Assembly: GCA_013153235.1 (NCBI GenBank)
Contig: JAADEU010000068.1
Coordinates: forward strand, 1-11,376
Length of the DNA stretch: 11,376 nt
Origin: Aquificota bacterium
GTDB lineage: Bacteria > Aquificota > Aquificia > Aquificales > Hydrogenothermaceae
Direction: 5' to 3'
The notes beneath the pieces were generated by a model that did not search any database, was not told the DNA's origin, and was given only the letters and a program-made list of their open reading frames with translations. Each line of letters begins with the position of its first letter. Position 1 is the first letter of the stretch. Shown here one piece after another: positions 1-6,737 of the stretch. The translations under genes and the position numbers were made by a program.

Positions 1-164
1 CTTTCAAATAATCTTTCTTCTACAGCATGGGCAAGTGTAGATTTCCCACTTCCAGACAGGCCTGTAAACCACAGAATTGCCGACCTGTGTCCTTTCAGTC
101 GCTGTCTGTCTTCTTTTGTTATTGTTCCTCTGTGGGGCATTATAAACCTTTTTTTCTCTGACAT
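1..164 (-). CDS. cysC: Adenylylsulfate (APS) kinase, N-terminal part, cut by the window edge
   Basis: APS kinase phosphorylates adenosine 5'-phosphosulfate with ATP to give PAPS, in the cytoplasm, as the step after ATP sulfurylase. Only the first 54 codons are visible. They start MSEKKRFIMPHRGTITKEDR and contain the P-loop GLSGSGKST at residues 35-43, preceded by the hydrophobic strand AILWFT; this arrangement is characteristic of CysC. The ATG at 162-164 directly abuts the TAA stop of the transporter gene (TAAATG). A perfect AGGAGG (170-175, read on the minus strand) lies inside the last transporter codons, so translation is probably coupled to it. It belongs to the leftward sat-cysQ-transporter-cysC run. 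In Aquifex aeolicus this domain is fused to ATP sulfurylase; here it is a separate gene. The C-terminal portion lies outside the window, so a downstream fusion cannot be excluded. Confidence 0.93.
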   Translation of the reverse strand, partial: MSEKKRFIMPHRGTITKEDRQRLKGHRSAILWFTGLSGSGKSTLAHAVEERLFE

Positions 165-1934
165 TTAAACCTCCTGAAGAAACAAAAAATATAATAAAGA
201 TATACATATTATCGCATATATAAATGACAGTGGTAACCCAACCTTTATAAAATCTTTAAACCTGTAATTTCCAACTCCATATACCATAAGATTCGTCTGA
301 TATCCTATCGGTGTAACAAAGCTTGCCGAAGCACCGAAAGCCACTGCCAGTATAAATGCGGTAGGTTCTACAGAAAAACTTTCGGCTAAAGATACTGCAA
401 CAGGAAATGCTATTGAAGCTGCAGCTATATTTGTGATGAATTCCGTTAATACATTTGTAAAAAGATATATTCCAATAAGAGCACCAATTATTCCAAGTGG
501 TGAAAGGACACCCTCAACCATGCCGGCCAGAAGGTCCGCTGTTCCCGTTACATGCATGGCTGTACCTATGGCAAGGGAAAGAGCAGCAATAATTATTAGG
601 CTTATGTCCAGCCCTTTTTTTATCTCCGAGTAAGATGTAAATCTGAAAATCACAAATCCAGCGATTAAAATTAGTAATCCGGTAAACAAAGATATAAAAC
701 CAAGAGCTGACAGAATAATAACTCCCAGAAAACTCAGAAAAACCAGATTTCCCTTTTTCAGGTCAATATTGAATATTTCCCTTACCCTTGAAACAATATA
801 AAAATCGGTTGTATCCTCTGCTCTTTTCCAGAAATCTTTGCCGGTGAGCAACAGTAGCAGGTCTCCCGGTTTCAAAACAATCTCACCAATTTTGCCCCTG
901 AGTTTTTCACCATTTCTATGTACAGCAAGAATGGCAGCATCAAATTTTGCCCTGAAATCTGTATCTCTGACTTTCTTGTTTATCAACGATGAATTGTTTG
1001 AAATGACCACCTCTACTACATCTACCTTTTCTCCATCTATGGTACAGAACTGTGGTAAAGATAGACCGGTTTTTGTTGAGAGCAATTCTGTTATAGATTC
1101 AGTCTGCCCGGCAAATATAAGAATATCATTTTCCTCAAGTATTTCTTCAGGAGATACAGGGGATATTTTTTTGGAACCTCTTATTATTTCAATAAGAAAA
1201 AGCCCCTTAAGGTTTCTCAGTTCAGCTTCTTTTATTGACTTACCGATAAGTGGTGAATCTTTTCTTACAATGGTTTCCACAAGGTATTCTTTTTTCCTTT
1301 CCAGAAATGTTTCCAGAACATCCTTCCTGTCTGGAAGTAATTTATACCCCCAGAAAAACATATAAATAAAACCTGCTATGGTTGCAGGGATACCAACAAG
1401 TGAAAAGTCAAATATTCCCAGAGGCTGTAATCCCTGTTGAACGGCAAGTCCACTTACAAGAAGATTTGTGGAAGTTCCTATCAGTGTTATGGTTCCTCCT
1501 AAAATAGCTGCGTATGACAGGGGAATCAGTAGTCTGGATGGGGATATCTTTTTCTTTTTACCCCACTGATATACATACGGGATAAGCATTGCCACAATAG
1601 GTGTGTTATTTAAGAAGGAGGATAATGATGAGACCATTAAAAACATCTTACCAAGGAAGGCCCTATATGAAAGGTTATCCTTTAGAACCTTTGAAAAATA
1701 ATAATTAACAACACCTACTTTCTGTATAAGATTACTTACAAGAAGCAGCAGGATTATTGTTGCTATCTGCTCATTTGAGAATCCTGCCAGGGCCTGGGAT
1801 GGAGAGAGAATGCCTGTAATCACAAGCACAGATACTGCTATAAAAAAAACCGCAGCAGGATGAAATATTTCCAGATATAGAGCAGTTATCAGAAAAATAA
1901 TGGTAAGAAGCAGTATAAATATCTCAATAGACAT
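165..1934 (-). CDS. SLC13/DASS-family anion permease with two TrkA-C (RCK_C) domains, probable sulfate transporter
   Basis: This 589-residue inner-membrane protein fits the divalent-anion:Na+ symporter (SLC13) family, in the subgroup related to algal SAC1/SLT sulfate transporters. Two hydrophobic halves (about 1-200 and 395-589) each carry the family's paired signature turns: NNTPIVA (109-115) with GTSTN (153-157), and TNIAAA (501-506) with GYQTN (544-548). Between them is a soluble insert with two repeated TrkA-C domains, about 218-287 and 304-375, each ending in a 'GD/ND-LLLLxG' type strand. Such domains usually bind a ligand and gate transport. The ATG at 1934 overlaps the end of cysQ by 11 nt and has a TAGGA-type ribosome site. 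Sulfate as substrate is inferred from its position between cysQ and cysC; thiosulfate, other oxyanions or dicarboxylates remain possible. Confidence 0.85.
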   Translation of the reverse strand: MSIEIFILLLTIIFLITALYLEIFHPAAVFFIAVSVLVITGILSPSQALAGFSNEQIATIILLLLVSNLIQKVGVVNYYFSKVLKDNLSYRAFLGKMFLMVSSLSSFLNNTPIVAMLIPYVYQWGKKKKISPSRLLIPLSYAAILGGTITLIGTSTNLLVSGLAVQQGLQPLGIFDFSLVGIPATIAGFIYMFFWGYKLLPDRKDVLETFLERKKEYLVETIVRKDSPLIGKSIKEAELRNLKGLFLIEIIRGSKKISPVSPEEILEENDILIFAGQTESITELLSTKTGLSLPQFCTIDGEKVDVVEVVISNNSSLINKKVRDTDFRAKFDAAILAVHRNGEKLRGKIGEIVLKPGDLLLLLTGKDFWKRAEDTTDFYIVSRVREIFNIDLKKGNLVFLSFLGVIILSALGFISLFTGLLILIAGFVIFRFTSYSEIKKGLDISLIIIAALSLAIGTAMHVTGTADLLAGMVEGVLSPLGIIGALIGIYLFTNVLTEFITNIAAASIAFPVAVSLAESFSVEPTAFILAVAFGASASFVTPIGYQTNLMVYGVGNYRFKDFIKVGLPLSFIYAIICISLLYFLFLQEV

Positions 1935-2733
1935 CTGGTCCTATAGCTACAAAATATGGATTAAGTAGGTTTTCTTTATTGTACTCAAGCTCAGGAAAAT
2001 TGTCTGTTTTTTTCAAATCAGACGATTCTGAGTATTTGTATATTTTTCCCCCTGCTGCACTCAGTATTGCATGGGCTGCAGCAGTATCCCATTCCATAGT
2101 TGGAGCCAGTCTAGGATAAAAATCTGCTTTTCTTTCTGCAAGGAGGCATATTTTCAGGGAAGAGCCTACCGATACAGTTTTTATCTCATCAAAATAATTT
2201 TTAAGTTGATTAATAAACTCTTCTGTTTCTTTGTTAAGGTGGGATTTGCTGGCAACTACAGTTACCGATTTTTTGTATACACTCCTCTCTTTTTTACCAT
2301 CCAGCTTTATCTCACTTCCATTCTGTAATTTAAAAGCCCCTATTTCCTCTCCTCCGTAATACATCACATCAAGAACCGGTGCGTATACAACACCTGCGAC
2401 AGGACGATTTTTATGTATAAGTGCTATGTTTACGGTAAATTCTCCATTTCTTTTTATAAATTCTTTTGTCCCATCAAGGGGGTCTACCATCCAGAAGTAC
2501 TCCCATTTTTTTCTGACATTATAGGAAATGTCTTTTCCTTCTTCACTTAGCACCGGAAAGCTGGATATTTCCTGCAACCTTTTATAAATAACCATATGGG
2601 CCCGTTTGTCTGCTTCTGTAAGTGGTGATTTATCTTCTTTATATTCCACCTGCAGGGGAGTATCATAAACCTTCATAATCTCTTCCCCTGCTTCAAAGGC
2701 TATTTTTATAAGGTCATCTATTAGATTTTTCAT
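1924..2733 (-). CDS. cysQ: 3'(2'),5'-bisphosphate nucleotidase CysQ (inositol monophosphatase superfamily)
   Basis: CysQ hydrolyses 3'-phosphoadenosine 5'-phosphate (PAP), the by-product of PAPS use, to AMP and phosphate. It may also trim excess PAPS. The 269-residue protein has the usual length and the three metal-binding blocks of the Li+-sensitive phosphatase superfamily: SEEG at 63-66, DPLDGTKEF at 84-92, and EWDTAAAHA at 214-222. The GTKEF variant after DPLDG is typical of CysQ rather than inositol monophosphatase or fructose bisphosphatase. The ATG abuts the sat stop (TAAATG), with an AAGGA-type ribosome site in the last sat codons, and its 3' end overlaps the transporter gene by 11 nt. 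The location with sat and cysC supports a role in PAP recycling. Activity on inositol phosphates is a less likely alternative. Confidence 0.92.
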   Translation of the reverse strand: MKNLIDDLIKIAFEAGEEIMKVYDTPLQVEYKEDKSPLTEADKRAHMVIYKRLQEISSFPVLSEEGKDISYNVRKKWEYFWMVDPLDGTKEFIKRNGEFTVNIALIHKNRPVAGVVYAPVLDVMYYGGEEIGAFKLQNGSEIKLDGKKERSVYKKSVTVVASKSHLNKETEEFINQLKNYFDEIKTVSVGSSLKICLLAERKADFYPRLAPTMEWDTAAAHAILSAAGGKIYKYSESSDLKKTDNFPELEYNKENLLNPYFVAIGPDVY

Positions 2734-3894
2734 TTACTTATCCTTACCTGTCGCCCATTTTATCAGAATGTCTGCAACCTCTGGCCTGGAGAACTCTTTT
2801 GGAGGCCTTTTACCTTCCCTTAACATGGCCCTCACTTTGGTTCCACTGAGGTGTACATGGTACTCTTTCGTATGGGGGCAGGTTTTAGATGAAGCCATAT
2901 TTTCACATTTTGTGCAGTAAAATGAATGCTCAAACTTAAGGGGTTGGATTCCAAGTTCGTCCACAAATTGTTCTACAAACTCCTGGGCTTCGTATGTTCC
3001 GTAGTAATCCCCTACCCCGGCGTGGTCTCTTCCTATAATCATATGGGTTGCACCGTAATTTTTTCTCATCAGCATGTGATGAATCGCTTCTCTGGGACCT
3101 GCATAGTGCATTGATGCAGGTAAAACGCTGAGATGCACTTTATCTTTGTTGAAGTAATTATCTATCAGAACTTCGTAACATTTCATCCTTACATCTGCAG
3201 GGATATCATCTGGCTTTGTCTCACCAACCAGTGGATGTATCATAACCCCGTCCATAGGTTCAAGGGCAACCTTAATTATGTATTCGTGTGCCCTGTGAAT
3301 TGGATTTCTCGTCTGGAATGCAACGACTTTTTCCCAGCCTTTTTCTTTTATATTTTCTCTTACCTGGGCAGGGTCAAGGTAGTATTTCTCGTCAATTCCT
3401 TCTCTGACCGGTCTGTTCAGGAGTCTTATTATTTCTCCACCTATAAACTTATTTCCGTTATTTTTAACTGTTTTTACTCCCGGGTGCTCTATATCTGTCG
3501 TCTTGAATACATTTTTACAGTAGTTTTCAAGGTCGAGGGTGTACTTATCTTCAACAACAAGAATGGCTATGGCCCTGCCATATTTGTCGTAGAGGGCAAC
3601 TTCATCGCCTACCTTTATTTCACTGTACCTGTCATCAGGAACAGGAAGAACTACAGGTATTGACCATAAAAGACCATTTTTCAGATGGAGGTTATTTATA
3701 ACACTTTCTGCATCCTCTTTTGTCATAAAACCATCCAGAGGAGAGAATCCCCCGTTGGCTATCATTTCACAATCACTGACAAATCTATCAGCAATTACCA
3801 GCTTCTTTAGTGTTTCTGCCTTTTTTAGAAGGTCTTCCCTTTCTTCTTCTGTGGGGAGTTTGTTAATCAGTTTTCCTCCATGGGGTTCTATCAT
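2734..3894 (-). CDS. sat: Sulfate adenylyltransferase (ATP sulfurylase), single-domain form
   Basis: Sat makes APS and pyrophosphate from sulfate and ATP. In sulfur oxidisers the same fold can run in reverse to make ATP. From the chosen ATG the protein is 386 residues, normal for the monofunctional class. It shows the PUA-like N-terminal domain, the nucleotide/sulfate motif QTRNPIHRAHE (194-204), GRDHAGVG (288-295) and SGTKVRAML (350-358). A cysteine cluster, C327-x2-C330-x8-C339 followed by histidines, resembles the zinc site of other thermophilic ATP sulfurylases. The frame is open further upstream to a TTG at 3927, but I chose 3894: a strong AGAAGGAGG lies just before it, the family commonly begins 'M-I-x-P-H-G-G', and this avoids overlap with the preceding gene. 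There is no fused APS kinase domain; cysC is separate. Clustering with cysC and cysQ favours the PAPS-forming direction. Confidence 0.95.
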   Translation of the reverse strand: MIEPHGGKLINKLPTEEEREDLLKKAETLKKLVIADRFVSDCEMIANGGFSPLDGFMTKEDAESVINNLHLKNGLLWSIPVVLPVPDDRYSEIKVGDEVALYDKYGRAIAILVVEDKYTLDLENYCKNVFKTTDIEHPGVKTVKNNGNKFIGGEIIRLLNRPVREGIDEKYYLDPAQVRENIKEKGWEKVVAFQTRNPIHRAHEYIIKVALEPMDGVMIHPLVGETKPDDIPADVRMKCYEVLIDNYFNKDKVHLSVLPASMHYAGPREAIHHMLMRKNYGATHMIIGRDHAGVGDYYGTYEAQEFVEQFVDELGIQPLKFEHSFYCTKCENMASSKTCPHTKEYHVHLSGTKVRAMLREGKRPPKEFSRPEVADILIKWATGKDK

Positions 3895-3914
3895 GACTCC
3901 TCCTTCTGTGGGAT

Positions 3915-4229
3915 TTACGGTTTGCAAATTTTGCAGGGACGGAGGCCCTTTTTTAATGCTTTTTTTCTGGTGGTATATTTTACTTTATGTTTTATTTTTT
4001 TGGCAAATTTACATGAAGGTCTGTGGAAAACTTTTCCTCTTTTGCTTGATACATAGTATTTTGCCCTTCTGCGCTTATTCTTTTTCTTATAATAGTGTTT
4101 CCGGCTGGATTTTTTTATGTCGGGGATTTTATAACTTTCTACATGGAAATACCCTCCCCTGTCTTCTATAATCACCCTCTCCCCGGCATATGAAAAATAG
4201 AATAATCCCATTAAAATAAGAAGCCACAT
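3915..4229 (-). CDS. Small secreted, highly basic protein with an Ada-type metal-binding motif
   Basis: This 104-residue protein begins with a short signal-peptide-like segment (residues 1-15, hydrophobic core LLILMGLFYFS, possible cleavage after SYA), so it is probably exported. The middle (37-58) is extremely rich in Lys and Arg. The C-terminal half, about 57-104, matches the small zinc-binding module seen in Ada-like and nuclease-associated secreted proteins: VFH-x3-C (H69, C73), then C99-x2-C102 in a terminal 'RPCKICKP'. The open frame extends to a GTG at 4262, but the ATG at 4229 has GGGAGG just upstream and places the signal peptide at the N-terminus, so I prefer it. It lies 29 nt after the Uma2-type gene and 20 nt before sat, in the same transcription unit. 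The function is unknown; DNA, RNA or polyanion binding outside the membrane is a guess from charge and motif. Confidence 0.75.
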   Translation of the reverse strand: MWLLILMGLFYFSYAGERVIIEDRGGYFHVESYKIPDIKKSSRKHYYKKKNKRRRAKYYVSSKRGKVFHRPSCKFAKKIKHKVKYTTRKKALKKGLRPCKICKP

Positions 4230-4258
4230 TTTTCCTCCCTCCCTCAGGAAGGCAAGTT

Positions 4259-4801
4259 TCACTCCCAGATTTTCGAAAAATCAAACTCTATTTTGCATTT
4301 TCCAAGGTCAAAAAGAACCTTCTCTTTTACAAAATCCCCCAGTTTTATGTATTTTCCATCTTTAAGGTTGTAAACCTTCGCTAAATTCTCTTCAGGGTCT
4401 ACAATCACGTAGTATTTAACACCCTCCTTCTCATAAAGTCTGTATTTTATCTCCCTGTCCCTAAGGGATGTTGCTTTGGAGGTAACCTCAAATATCAATA
4501 CAGGGGCACGGGTTATGTAGGGTTTATCCTCAAGGGGATAACATACCACCAGATTATCAGGCTGAACCACCGTATCGTCAGAAATTTTCCAGTCAACCGG
4601 TAGAAGGGCTTTACAGTCTTCACAGTTTTGAAGCTGGAATTCAAGCTGAGCGGCTATTTTATTGCTCACAAGCTGGTGTCGTGGGGTGGGCGCCGGGGAC
4701 ATGGCATAGGGGAAGCCTTCTATAAGCTCCCACCTGCCTTCCCAGTTTTTATAATCACTGTAAGTATACCGTGGAAGTTCGCTTTCTTTAAGTATACCCA
4801 T
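4259..4801 (-). CDS. Uma2-family (DUF820) putative PD-(D/E)XK endonuclease-like protein
   Basis: This 180-residue soluble protein has the layout of the Uma2/DUF820 family, which has the restriction-endonuclease-like fold. The N-terminal 'YTYSDYKNW...WELIEGFPYAMSPAPTPRHQ' region (two conserved segments, 12-20 and 24-42) is followed by the acidic PDN (81-83), then FEVTSKAT (104-111) with E105 and K109, D115 and K119, and YYVIVDPEE (130-138). These supply the expected D...ExK active-site pattern with a Ser before the Lys. The longest frame begins with a TTG at 4825, but the ATG at 4801 is preceded by a GGGGGAAG ribosome site and gives the normal family start. It lies 53 nt downstream of glmS. 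Biological roles in this family are mostly unknown; it is very abundant in cyanobacteria and some thermophiles. Nothing here links it to sulfur chemistry. Confidence 0.85.
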   Translation of the reverse strand: MGILKESELPRYTYSDYKNWEGRWELIEGFPYAMSPAPTPRHQLVSNKIAAQLEFQLQNCEDCKALLPVDWKISDDTVVQPDNLVVCYPLEDKPYITRAPVLIFEVTSKATSLRDREIKYRLYEKEGVKYYVIVDPEENLAKVYNLKDGKYIKLGDFVKEKVLFDLGKCKIEFDFSKIWE

Positions 4802-4854
4802 GTCTTCCCCCTGCTTTATTTTCAATTTACAGAGGGAAATATTTTTTTCAATCT

Positions 4855-6666
4855 CTACTCAACAGTAACCGTTTTCGCAAGGTTCCTTGGCTGGTCAACA
4901 TCTTTACCCAGAAGTGTGGCTATGTGGTACGAAAGAAGCTGCAGTGGTACAACAGTAAGAATAGGGTACAGCACATCAGATGCGGGGGGTATATAGATAA
5001 CATCATCAGAGAGCTCTTTTACCTTTGTATCCCCTTCTGTGGCCACAGATACAACCTTGCCCTTCCTTGCCTTTACTTCCTGCAGGTTTGAGAACATCTT
5101 TTCGTAGTATTTGTCCTGTGGAATCACACACACAACAGGGAGTTTATCATCAATAAGTGCTATAGGACCGTGTTTCATCTCCCCTGCAGGATAACCCTCT
5201 GCGTGTATGTAAGAAATTTCCTTCAGCTTCAGGGCTCCTTCAAGGGCTATAGGGTAGTTTATATTTCTGCCTAAAAACAGAAAGTCCTGGGCATTCATAT
5301 ATTTGTGTGCAATCTCCTTTATACCCTCTTCATTATTCAGTATGCTCTCCACCTTTGATGGTATGTGGAGTAGCTCATCATACAGCTTTTTATACTCAGG
5401 TTTTGATACAGTTCCCTTCTTAAGGCCTGCTTCAAGGGCAAACAGTAGAAGTGTAACAAGCTGTGCCGTAAATGTTTTTGTGGCTGCAACGCCAATTTCC
5501 GGACCACAGTATGTGTACATCACATAATCTGTTTCCCTTGAAAGGGAGCTTCCAACAACATTTACCAGTCCTATGGTTTTTGCACCCTCTTTTTTTGCAT
5601 CCAGCAGTGCAAATCTGGTGTCTGCTGTTTCACCTGACTGGCTTATACCCATAACAACGGTTCTGTTGTTTATGATTCTGTCTCTGTACCTGTACTCCGA
5701 GGCGTAGTCCACTTCCACAGGTATTCTGGCAAATTTTTCAATCCAGAACTTTCCAACAAGCCCAGCGTGGTACGAGGTCCCGCAGGCTATGATATAAAGC
5801 CTGTCTGCATCCTTTATTGCTTCAAACAGTTTTTCATCTTTAGATGATGAAAATCCTGTAATGGTATCCCCTATAGTTCTGGGCTGCTCGTGAATTTCTT
5901 TCTGCATAAAATGCTTGTATCCGGCTTTTTCAGCAACAGAGATATCCCATGTTACATGCAGAGGCTTTTTTTCAAGTTTTTTACCCTCAAGGTTATATAC
6001 CTCAACATTATCCTTTGTAACTACAGCAATTTCCCCATCCTCAAGAACTATAAAATCCTTCGTGTACTCAAGTACAGCAGGAATATCCGATGCGATAAAG
6101 TTCTCATCTTTGCCAAAACCAACAATGAGGGGACTACCTTTTTTTATTCCCACTATTTTGTCAGGTTCGTATGTTGAAATAACACCTATGGCATAGGCCC
6201 CTTCCAGTTTTTTTGCCACTTTAAGGGCCGTTTCCAGCAGGTCTCCTGTGTACAGTTCCTCAAACAGGTGAGCAACAACCTCTGTATCCGTTTCAGACCT
6301 GAATCTGTAACCCTTTTTTATAAGCTCTTCTTTAAGCTCCAGGTAGTTTTCTATTATTCCGTTGTGTACTATTGAAATTGTTTCTCTCTGACTGGTGTGT
6401 GGATGAGCATTTTCAATGGTTGGAGGCCCGTGGGTCGCCCATCTTGTATGACCCAGGGCTGTGTGCCCCTCTATCTTTCTGTTCCACAGGTGCTCCTGGA
6501 GGTCCTTGATTTTACCTACCTGTTTTTCGACGATTATTTTATCTCCATTTTTATCAATAACGGCAATACCTGCCGAATCGTATCCCCTGTACTCAAGTCT
6601 CTGCAGACCATAGAGCAAAACCGGAACTGCATTTCTCTTTCCAACGTAGCCTATTATTCCACACAT
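4855..6666 (-). CDS. glmS: Glutamine--fructose-6-phosphate aminotransferase (isomerizing)
   Basis: GlmS makes glucosamine-6-phosphate from fructose-6-phosphate and glutamine, the entry step to UDP-GlcNAc for peptidoglycan and lipopolysaccharide. The 603-residue protein is full length. It begins MCGIIGYVG, giving the catalytic N-terminal Cys2 of class-II glutamine amidotransferases, with GHTRWATHG and the HNGIIENY block in the first 110 residues. Two SIS sugar-isomerase domains follow: 'ACGTSYHA' and 'SQSGETADT' in the first, and 'EGALKLKEISYIHAEGYPAGEMKHGP' (read as two blocks) in the second. It ends in the conserved NLAKTVTVE tail carrying the active-site lysine. The ATG at 6666 has a GGGGAGAA ribosome site. 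It is the first gene of the leftward run. The leader to the divergent gene is only 71 nt, so no glmS ribozyme can be accommodated. Confidence 0.97.
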   Translation of the reverse strand: MCGIIGYVGKRNAVPVLLYGLQRLEYRGYDSAGIAVIDKNGDKIIVEKQVGKIKDLQEHLWNRKIEGHTALGHTRWATHGPPTIENAHPHTSQRETISIVHNGIIENYLELKEELIKKGYRFRSETDTEVVAHLFEELYTGDLLETALKVAKKLEGAYAIGVISTYEPDKIVGIKKGSPLIVGFGKDENFIASDIPAVLEYTKDFIVLEDGEIAVVTKDNVEVYNLEGKKLEKKPLHVTWDISVAEKAGYKHFMQKEIHEQPRTIGDTITGFSSSKDEKLFEAIKDADRLYIIACGTSYHAGLVGKFWIEKFARIPVEVDYASEYRYRDRIINNRTVVMGISQSGETADTRFALLDAKKEGAKTIGLVNVVGSSLSRETDYVMYTYCGPEIGVAATKTFTAQLVTLLLFALEAGLKKGTVSKPEYKKLYDELLHIPSKVESILNNEEGIKEIAHKYMNAQDFLFLGRNINYPIALEGALKLKEISYIHAEGYPAGEMKHGPIALIDDKLPVVCVIPQDKYYEKMFSNLQEVKARKGKVVSVATEGDTKVKELSDDVIYIPPASDVLYPILTVVPLQLLSYHIATLLGKDVDQPRNLAKTVTVE

Positions 6667-6694
6667 GATTTTCTCCCCGATTTGATATGGCTGG

Positions 6695-6706
6695 TTATAT
6701 TATAAT
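6695..6706. promoter_or_regulatory. Overlapping divergent -10 elements between glmS and the PDO gene
   Basis: The sequence ttatattataat contains TATAAT on the plus strand (6701-6706) and TATAAT on the minus strand (6704 to 6699). The two face opposite ways and share four base pairs. A start about 7 nt downstream of each would give leaders of roughly 25 nt to the PDO ATG (6738) and to the glmS ATG (6666), which is consistent for both. I see no convincing -35 hexamer at 17 nt for either; TTGATA at 6682-6687 is only 13 nt from the plus-strand box. The call rests on the exact -10 matches and the divergent arrangement, and would make the two promoters mutually exclusive in occupancy. Confidence 0.45.
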
Positions 6707-6737
6707 AGAATTCTGTATTTTCTTTTCGGGAGGAAGG

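Noticed and set aside
838..1365. Open plus-strand frame of 175 codons opposite the transporter gene
   Set aside because: It is Ser/Phe-rich with no domain pattern and lies entirely antisense to the SLC13 gene, whose motifs are clear; a shadow frame.
3133..3663. Open plus-strand frame of 176 codons opposite sat
   Set aside because: Low-complexity Phe/Tyr/Val-rich translation, wholly within sat on the other strand; no ribosome site or family pattern.
3895..3927. TTG start for sat 11 codons upstream, overlapping the previous gene
   Set aside because: No ribosome site precedes it, whereas a strong AAGGAGG precedes the ATG at 3894 and matches the family's usual N-terminus.
4259..4801. Uma2-type gene as a toxin of a toxin-antitoxin pair with the small basic gene
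   Set aside because: The neighbour has a signal peptide and a zinc motif and is not antitoxin-like; no known pairing supports it.
6667..6737. glmS ribozyme or a riboswitch in the glmS leader
   Set aside because: Only 71 nt separate the divergent starts and most of this is promoter; there is no room for the ribozyme core.
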